From assembly GCA_014762485.1 (NCBI GenBank), contig JABURU010000120.1, positions 1 through 9,247 on the forward strand: 9,247 nt of DNA. The letters are read 5' to 3'. Position 1 is the stretch's first letter. Each line of letters begins with the position of its first letter. Position numbers and translations under genes: made by a program. The notes beneath the pieces are model-generated. The model was not told the origin of the DNA. It made no database searches and was given only the letters and a program-made list of their open reading frames with translations. This document shows positions 5,036-9,247 of this stretch, piece by piece. Source of the stretch: Gammaproteobacteria bacterium. GTDB taxonomy: Bacteria > Pseudomonadota > Gammaproteobacteria > Thiohalospirales > Thiohalospiraceae.

Positions 5036-7222
5036 ATGACCTCTGCCAGTAGCCTGCTGTTTTTACCAACCTCCAAACTGATGTCCCGACTTCCGATGAC
5101 AAAGAAGTTCGGTCTTATCCTGGTCGTATTCATCATCCCTCTGTTCTATTTAAGCCTGACGACCATTAATGCAAAGCTTTCCACTATACAACATCATCAA
5201 CAGCAACAAACCGGGCTGGAAAACATTAAGCGTGCGCAAGACCTGCAAACCAGTTTCATGCAATTGCGAGATATACATTACGCACGAGAAAAAGGCATGC
5301 ATTCCCTATCGATAGATACGAATCAGTTAATGCGCCAGGCAGAGCAACAACTACAAACTATACAAGGAGCCGGGAGTGACGCCAGTAACAAGCAAGTCGA
5401 GATCATTACTGAACGCTGGAAAGAGATTCAGACGGCCAGAGGCTCGGCACTAAATATTAATGATCAATATGATGGACTAGTTAATGCCGTCCAGGCACTT
5501 CACATGCGCTTATCGGAAGACTACCAGCTGGTCTCCAATAGCATGCTGGATTATTATCACCTTAGCCGCTTACTTGCTGATCACCTGCCTTTGGTCAGTA
5601 ACCAAATTAGCAGCATACGAGGCCTGTCCAGTGGCGTAATTGCTTCCGGCTCATTCACACCCAACAGTTACATAAAGCTTTCTGCAAAGAATGATGAATT
5701 AGCCACCTCTATCGCCACACTGCAATATGCCTATCAGGCCTTATCGGCCATGCCAAACTTAACCGCCACAGCGCAAGCGAACATTACCCAGTTCAAACAA
5801 CTGATCGATGTCATACAAACCCGGGTACTCGATCCTGATAGCTTTCAGATATCTGCCAATGATGCGTTTGCACATGCCAACCAGTCATTACAATCTATTC
5901 AACAACTGTCGGCAGAAACCTCGGCTATGCTAATGCAGCTTTATTCCCAGGATATTCAAAATAGCTGGGCCGCGATGTATGAAGTGCTGTTTATCAATAT
6001 CATGATCTCTGCATTGCTAATTTATCTATTTGCCGGCTTTTATCTTTCCGTCAAGCGCGACATTACTCATATCAATCACTCGTTAACCGAGCTGGCCAAC
6101 GGTAACCTGGCCACTCGTGCACATGCTGATGGTCGTGATGAGATCGGAGAGATCGCCCTACACATCAACCAGATGGCTGAAAAGATTTCCGCTATTATTG
6201 GCAAGATCACGGATGCCTCGGTACAGGTGGTCAGCTCGGCAGAACAAACCTCTACCGTTACCAGCCAGACCTTAAGCGGCATACATCAACAAAATAATGA
6301 AATTGATCAGGTCGCTACAGCCGTTACCGAACTCTCTGCCACGGTCACTGAGGTTGCCAACCATGCGGCACATGCGGCAGAGGTCGCCGATACCGCGGAC
6401 GAGGAAGCCAAGCAGGGCCAGCATGTAGTAAATCATACGATAGAAACCATACAAAACCTGGCCGACGAGGTAGAAAACGCGGCCACGGTCATTAAAGGAC
6501 TGGAGGCGGAGAGCGAGAACATCGGTACCGTGGTGAGTGTGATTCGCGACATCGCCGAGCAGACCAACCTGCTGGCCTTGAACGCGGCCATCGAGGCGGC
6601 GCGCGCCGGCGAACAGGGCCGCGGCTTTGCCGTCGTTGCCGATGAGGTGCGCTCACTGGCCTCCAAAACCCAGGAGTCCACCGAAGAGATTCGCTCATTA
6701 ATCGAGCGTCTACAGGGCAGCGCACAAAATGCCGCCAGCGTGATGTTAAATGGCCAGAAACGGGCAGAACACAGTGTTAACGAGGCCAGTAAAGCCGGCA
6801 GTGCACTGGAAGCGATTACCTCCGCGGTCTCAAATATCCGCGATCTGAACCGCCTGATCGCCAGCTCGGCGGAGGAACAAAGCTCGGTAACCGAGGAGGT
6901 GAATCGTAATATTATTTCCATCCGCGATATCTCTTCCCAAACCGCCGAGGGCGCTGACCAAACCACGCAGGCCAGTGAGCAGCTGCGTATCGTCAGCCAG
7001 CAAATGGAGCAGGTATCTACCGAGTTCAAGCTATCAGCCAAACAGCTAAATATAAATGAGGGGGTGCCCCTGCGTTACCGCGGGGGCGCAAAGATTGATG
7101 GCCTAGCTTTTCTTCTGACCGATCTTGGTTTCGGTGCCCGCCAACAAGCGTCGAATATTGCCACTATGCCGGGTCAACAGGATGGCGGTAAGGATCACAT
7201 TCATCCCGACCAGGATCTCTGA
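5036..7222 (+). CDS. Methyl-accepting chemotaxis protein with run-on C-terminus
   Basis: This 728-residue membrane chemoreceptor would signal through CheA and CheW. A short cytoplasmic N-terminus precedes TM1 (about 25-45). A mostly helical periplasmic region of roughly 270 residues follows, then TM2 (about 318-338), a HAMP domain (about 339-391) and the signalling coiled coil. The hairpin tip is the highly conserved IAEQTNLLALNAAIEAARAG (506-525) followed by GRGFAVVADEVRSLA. The sensor region resembles long helical-bundle sensors; I cannot name its ligand. Most relatives end shortly after the helix corresponding to MEQVSTEF (657-664). Here another 60 residues follow that look non-domain-like, are encoded opposite the plsY 3' end, and begin just before a GC-rich hairpin, suggesting a lost stop. 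No NWETF-type CheR-binding pentapeptide is seen. The start has AAGGAA at a spacing of 7. It is flanked by housekeeping genes, not by chemotaxis genes. No convincing promoter was found in the 97-base upstream gap. Confidence 0.93.
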   Translation: MTSASSLLFLPTSKLMSRLPMTKKFGLILVVFIIPLFYLSLTTINAKLSTIQHHQQQQTGLENIKRAQDLQTSFMQLRDIHYAREKGMHSLSIDTNQLMRQAEQQLQTIQGAGSDASNKQVEIITERWKEIQTARGSALNINDQYDGLVNAVQALHMRLSEDYQLVSNSMLDYYHLSRLLADHLPLVSNQISSIRGLSSGVIASGSFTPNSYIKLSAKNDELATSIATLQYAYQALSAMPNLTATAQANITQFKQLIDVIQTRVLDPDSFQISANDAFAHANQSLQSIQQLSAETSAMLMQLYSQDIQNSWAAMYEVLFINIMISALLIYLFAGFYLSVKRDITHINHSLTELANGNLATRAHADGRDEIGEIALHINQMAEKISAIIGKITDASVQVVSSAEQTSTVTSQTLSGIHQQNNEIDQVATAVTELSATVTEVANHAAHAAEVADTADEEAKQGQHVVNHTIETIQNLADEVENAATVIKGLEAESENIGTVVSVIRDIAEQTNLLALNAAIEAARAGEQGRGFAVVADEVRSLASKTQESTEEIRSLIERLQGSAQNAASVMLNGQKRAEHSVNEASKAGSALEAITSAVSNIRDLNRLIASSAEEQSSVTEEVNRNIISIRDISSQTAEGADQTTQASEQLRIVSQQMEQVSTEFKLSAKQLNINEGVPLRYRGGAKIDGLAFLLTDLGFGARQQASNIATMPGQQDGGKDHIHPDQDL
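7064..7089 (+). other. GC-rich hairpin between the convergent receptor and plsY genes
   Basis: GTGCCCCTGCG, the loop TTAC and CGCGGGGGCGC form an 11-bp stem with two G-U pairs on the rightward transcript; on the leftward one the same two positions are A-C mismatches. It lies inside the present receptor frame, about 25 bases past the point where receptors usually end, and just beyond the plsY stop. No U-run follows directly on either strand, so it may be a decayed or Rho-assisted terminator or a 3'-end-protecting structure. Confidence 0.5.
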
Positions 7223-7702
7223 GCCCACCAACTGGTACATATATATAGGTGAAAGGATACTGGCGACGATCGCGGACAACGAGGAATAACGACTGATCAG
7301 CGCCATCACCAACCAGGAGGCAATCACCGCCAGGCCAACCTGCCATGATATGGCCACCAGCACGCCCAATGCAGTGGCGACACCCTTGCCGCCTTTAAAG
7401 CCAAAGAAGACCGGAAACAGATGACCGAGAAAGGCACCCGCGGCAACCAGTGCCAGTACCATATCCTCGACCTGCATCGCCACTGCGGCCACTACGGGAA
7501 TCACGCCCTTTAACACATCCCCTAGCAAGGTGATGATCGCCGCCTTTTTACCACCCAGGCGTAATACATTGGTCGCACCAGGGTTACCGGAACCACCACT
7601 ACGAGGGTCCGGTAACCCCCATAATTTACACACGATAATGGCCGATGAGAATGATCCCATCAGGTAGGCACCAATAATTAGTAGAATATCAACTGCGCTC
7701 AT
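7103..7702 (-). CDS. plsY: Acyl-phosphate:glycerol-3-phosphate acyltransferase PlsY
   Basis: PlsY is an inner-membrane enzyme that moves the acyl group from acyl-phosphate (made by PlsX) to the 1-position of glycerol 3-phosphate, the first step of phospholipid synthesis. The 199 residues are very hydrophobic, with several membrane segments, and show the family motifs: GSFSSA at 16-21 with DPRSGGSGNPGATNVLR at 32-48, GFKGGKGVATALG at 101-113 and RHSGNIRRLLAGTE at 178-191. E. coli PlsY has 205 residues. The start at 7702 has GGAG at a spacing of 6. It ends in TAG. Its last 120 bases overlap, on the opposite strand, the run-on part of the receptor gene; the conserved motifs show that plsY is the genuine frame there. 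Confidence 0.96.
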   Translation of the reverse strand: MSAVDILLIIGAYLMGSFSSAIIVCKLWGLPDPRSGGSGNPGATNVLRLGGKKAAIITLLGDVLKGVIPVVAAVAMQVEDMVLALVAAGAFLGHLFPVFFGFKGGKGVATALGVLVAISWQVGLAVIASWLVMALISRYSSLSAIVASILSPIYMYQLVGSEILVGMNVILTAILLTRHSGNIRRLLAGTETKIGQKKS

Positions 7703-7726
7703 ACTTCACTCCCGCTAGATAACCGC

Positions 7727-7732
7727 ATTATA
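7727..7732 (-). promoter_or_regulatory. Consensus -10 element for plsY
   Basis: The leftward strand has a perfect TATAAT, which would start transcripts about 20 bases before the plsY ATG. No acceptable -35 lies 16-18 bases upstream, and there is no TG extension. CCCTGAGGG, a small dyad, directly precedes it, so an activator-dependent promoter is possible. Confidence 0.45.
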
Positions 7733-7804
7733 CCCTCAGGGGATTTATCCTCGATAGTGGCCAGGTAATCAAAAGGCTATATATCCGCGATAGCAAGCAA
7801 TGAT

Positions 7805-7834
7805 TTGGCAACCACCTTGGTCACAAGGTATAGT
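7805..7834 (+). promoter_or_regulatory. Promoter of folB-folK
   Basis: TTGGCA (7805-7810) is followed by 18 bases and TATAGT (7829-7834), each five of six matches to sigma-70 consensus. Transcription would begin near 7841, leaving a short leader of about 16 bases containing GGGGAG ahead of the folB ATG at 7857. Confidence 0.65.
7814..7829. promoter_or_regulatory. Operator-like dyad in the folB promoter spacer
   Basis: ACCTTG-GTCA-CAAGGT is a perfect 6-bp inverted repeat with a 4-base centre, lying between the -35 and -10 and touching the first base of the -10. The half-site resembles those of MerR-family regulators, but the spacer (18) is shorter than their usual 19-20. No regulator gene is present nearby. 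A second dyad, ATAGTTC at 7830-7836 and GAACTAT at 7852-7858, overlaps the -10 and the start codon. Confidence 0.4.
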
Positions 7835-7856
7835 TCGCGCAAACACGGGGAGAACT

Positions 7857-8213
7857 ATGGATATTGTCTATATTCGCGACCTGCGCATCGAGACCGTCAT
7901 CGGTATCTATGACTGGGAGCGCAGCTGCAAGCAGACCATCAGCCTCGATATCGAGATGGCCTGTGATATTCGCAAAGCCGCCGCCAGCGATGATATCGCC
8001 GATGCACTGGACTACAAAGCCGTCGCCAAGCGTCTGATCCAGTTTGTAAGCGAGAGCGAGTTCCAGCTGGTAGAAAAGCTAACCGAAGAGATCGCCTCGA
8101 TCATCATGAACGAATTCAATGTGCCCTGGGTACGCGTGGTGATGAATAAAAAAGGCGCGGTGCGAGGTTCTCGCGATGTTGGCATTATTATCGAGCGAGG
8201 CAATAAAGACTGA
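7857..8213 (+). CDS. folB: Dihydroneopterin aldolase FolB
   Basis: FolB converts 7,8-dihydroneopterin to 6-hydroxymethyl-7,8-dihydropterin and glycolaldehyde in folate synthesis. The 118 residues match the family (E. coli about 122): MDIVYIRDLRIETVIGIYDWE at the N-terminus with E21, LDYKAVAKRL with Y53, and WVRVVMNKKGAVRG with K98 at the catalytic lysine position, ending VGIIIERG. The start at 7857 is chosen because homologues begin at this Met and GGGGAG lies 4 bases upstream. An in-frame ATG at 7800 would add 19 unrelated residues and would lie ahead of the proposed promoter. The stop TGA overlaps the ATG of folK (TGATG), suggesting translational coupling of consecutive pathway enzymes. Confidence 0.96.
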   Translation: MDIVYIRDLRIETVIGIYDWERSCKQTISLDIEMACDIRKAAASDDIADALDYKAVAKRLIQFVSESEFQLVEKLTEEIASIIMNEFNVPWVRVVMNKKGAVRGSRDVGIIIERGNKD

Positions 8214-8707
8214 TGGCACGTGTCTATTTGAGCCTGGGCAGCAACATTAACCGCGAACAAAATATTCGTGGTGCCCTGCATGAATTACACAAACTTTACG
8301 GCACACTCACCATATCACGTGTATTTGAAAGCGAGTCAGTGGGCTTTGAAGGTGATGCTTTTTATAATCTCGCCGTCGGCCTGGATACCGATGATGACGT
8401 GTTAAGCATCAACGATACGATACACCATATAGAAGACCAGTTCGGTCGAGTACGCAGCGGACCGCGCTTTAGTTCACGTACTCTGGATATAGATCTATTA
8501 CTTTATGATGAATTGATCATCAAGCAAGGCAAACTGGAATTACCGCGCGACGAAATCACCAAAAACGCCTTTGTCCTCTGGCCTTTGGCCGAGATTGCCC
8601 CGGAGTTGATCCATCCCGTGCTAGGTATCTCAATGCATGAATTATGGCAGCAGTTTGATCAAGCCTCGCAAACGCTCTACCCGGTGGACTTTGATTCCAG
8701 CATCTAG
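8213..8707 (+). CDS. folK: 6-hydroxymethyl-7,8-dihydropterin pyrophosphokinase FolK (variant form)
   Basis: FolK uses ATP to pyrophosphorylate the FolB product before its condensation with p-aminobenzoate. The 164 residues show YLSLGSNI at 5-12, VGFEGDAFYNLAV at 43-55, SSRTLDIDLLLYD at 87-99 with the magnesium-binding D92 and D94, and AFVLWPLAEIAPELIHP at 119-135. Two features differ from E. coli HPPK. The loop before RTLDID is short (SGPRFSS), and the PHYDMKNRGF segment, which supplies H115 and R121, is replaced by PRDEITKNAF. I recall the same LPRDEI form from FolK-like proteins next to folB in Pseudomonas, so it is probably a second established subfamily. Whether it is the only FolK of the organism cannot be seen here. 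It is coupled to folB through a one-base overlap and ends in TAG. Confidence 0.9.
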   Translation: MARVYLSLGSNINREQNIRGALHELHKLYGTLTISRVFESESVGFEGDAFYNLAVGLDTDDDVLSINDTIHHIEDQFGRVRSGPRFSSRTLDIDLLLYDELIIKQGKLELPRDEITKNAFVLWPLAEIAPELIHPVLGISMHELWQQFDQASQTLYPVDFDSSI

Positions 8708-8726
8708 ACTATGTCACAAGCTATTA

Positions 8727-8996
8727 TTACTCTTCCACATTACTAACTATTGCCGTAATAGACAATCGAACGCTACGACCAGATACCGCAGCAATCACAT
8801 ATACATGTAGACACCTTTTTACTTCATCACATGGAGCTTTTTGCGATCCTGGTTCACTGTTTTTGAAAGTGATGGATATGGACCCAATTTCGTTGTTGAA
8901 CTGTGACAACCGATTCAGCCCATAACCACTCCGATTACGGATAAGAACTAGAGGGATCATCACGGCAAGTGATTTTAGGCGTAAGTTATCAAGCAT
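8727..8996 (-). CDS. Hypothetical 89-residue open frame, doubtful
   Basis: I do not recognise this protein. It has a hydrophobic N-terminal run (LAVMIPLVLI, residues 10-19), two cysteines in APCDEVKRCLHVYV and a beta-like C-terminus (SVRLSITAIVSNVEE). Codon choice is not absurd, but there is no ribosome site ahead of the ATG at 8996. The same frame extends upstream to another ATG at 9023 through one TAA (9009-9011); AAAGGA lies about 11 bases before that ATG. It may be a small secreted protein, a decayed gene, or chance. Confidence 0.25.
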   Translation of the reverse strand: MLDNLRLKSLAVMIPLVLIRNRSGYGLNRLSQFNNEIGSISITFKNSEPGSQKAPCDEVKRCLHVYVIAAVSGRSVRLSITAIVSNVEE

Positions 8997-9083
8997 GACA
9001 ACTAAATATTAATAAACTTCCATCACATACTATTTCCTTTTACATTCCGTATTAACATTAATAATCGTGGATTCTTTGAAGAC

Positions 9084-9106
9084 AAAAAGCCTAAGCCTGA
9101 CTTTTT
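9084..9106. terminator. Weak A/T-flanked stem, possible bidirectional terminator
   Basis: AAAAAG (9084-9089) and CTTTTT (9101-9106) can pair across an 11-base loop, giving a U-rich 3' arm on both strands. The stem has only one G-C pair and would be unstable, so termination is doubtful. Confidence 0.2.
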
Positions 9107-9174
9107 AACGATTTCTATACGATAGCTGGATCGTAAACTGAGATAGTTATCTACTTCATTGGCGCGATAACTAG

Positions 9175-9231
9175 AGCTTGATACTAACTAATAGTTTAAT
9201 CAGTGATTCTGTCATTAATCGAGTATCAGCT
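9175..9231. repeat. Imperfect inverted repeat near the right edge
   Basis: AGCTTGATACT (9175-9185) and AGTATCAGCT (9222-9231) pair over 10 bp with one bulged T, around a 36-base AT-rich loop holding a nested TTAAT/ATTAA pair. I cannot assign it to a known element. Confidence 0.35.
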
Positions 9232-9247
9232 TTTACTGTCTCGGTAC

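Larger units (their letters stand above)
8708..9247. other. AT-rich stretch without an identifiable gene
   Basis: I see no recognisable gene, tRNA or mobile-element marker in these 540 bases. GC falls to about one third in 9001-9247 and is lowest at 9001-9060, where 14 of 60 bases are G or C. The only longer frame is the weak leftward one at 8727-8996. Some imperfect inverted repeats are present. By the Pseudomonas-like order one might expect cca after folK; nothing resembling it is visible. No clear terminator for folB-folK was found. Confidence 0.6.

Noticed and set aside
6362..6379. Tandem 9-base repeat (CATGCGGCA twice) in the receptor gene
   Set aside because: It encodes HAAHAA at a place where other receptors have similar alanine-rich residues of equal length, so it does not look like a recent insertion.
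6433..7041. 202-codon open frame opposite the receptor signalling domain
   Set aside because: It is a shadow of the receptor coding sequence; its Ser/Ala/Arg-rich product resembles no family, while the sense frame has unmistakable motifs.
7800..7856. 19-residue N-terminal extension of FolB
   Set aside because: It would lie over the folB promoter, has no ribosome site and is absent from the family; the Met at 7857 has GGGGAG upstream.
9170..9247. Integron attC-like or transposon end at the right edge
   Set aside because: The inverted repeat lacks the attC core consensus on both arms, and no integrase, transposase or target duplication is visible.

Overview
The window reads as a chromosomal segment of a gammaproteobacterium. 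The evidence is the sigma-70 macromolecular-synthesis operon in the order rpsU-yqeY-dnaG-rpoD, next to tsaD, plsY, folB and folK. Every identifiable protein is closest in my recollection to gammaproteobacterial versions, and the order resembles the Pseudomonas one (rpoD, dnaG, yqeY, rpsU, tsaD, plsY, folB, folK-like, cca). I cannot assign a genus. Coding regions are near 50% GC by eye, and the last 250 bases fall to about one third GC.

Layout. Positions 1-3795 hold the leftward operon: rpsU (S21), yqeY (GatB/YqeY family), dnaG (primase) and the first 389 codons of rpoD, which then breaks 16 bases from the window edge. dnaG is whole in length but carries an in-frame TAG at codon 179, so it reads as two pieces. 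Positions 3796-3933 form a compact divergent promoter region in which the rpsU and tsaD promoters appear to share one -10 element. tsaD (t6A tRNA modification) runs rightward and is followed by a large methyl-accepting chemotaxis receptor gene (5036-7222). The receptor looks like an insertion into the otherwise conserved neighbourhood, and its reading frame runs 120 bases into the 3' end of the convergent plsY. plsY (glycerol-3-phosphate acyltransferase) diverges from a folB-folK pair, which encodes two consecutive folate steps with TGATG coupling. The folB promoter carries a 16-bp dyad in its spacer. Positions 8708-9247 are AT-rich and hold no gene I can name, only one weak 89-codon open frame and imperfect inverted repeats.

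How the genes fit together. The operon couples translation (S21), replication priming (DnaG) and transcription initiation (RpoD). TsaD, PlsY, FolB and FolK are core housekeeping functions (tRNA modification, phospholipid and folate synthesis), and the receptor is the one accessory gene. I found no convincing undescribed system. The observations most worth checking are the two breaks in essential genes (rpoD, dnaG), paired ACCGGT stem-loops at the 3' ends of yqeY and dnaG, the shared -10 between rpsU and tsaD, the run-on C-terminus of the receptor, the operator-like dyad in front of folB, and a FolK variant lacking residues canonical in E. coli HPPK. The breaks may well be sequence errors.
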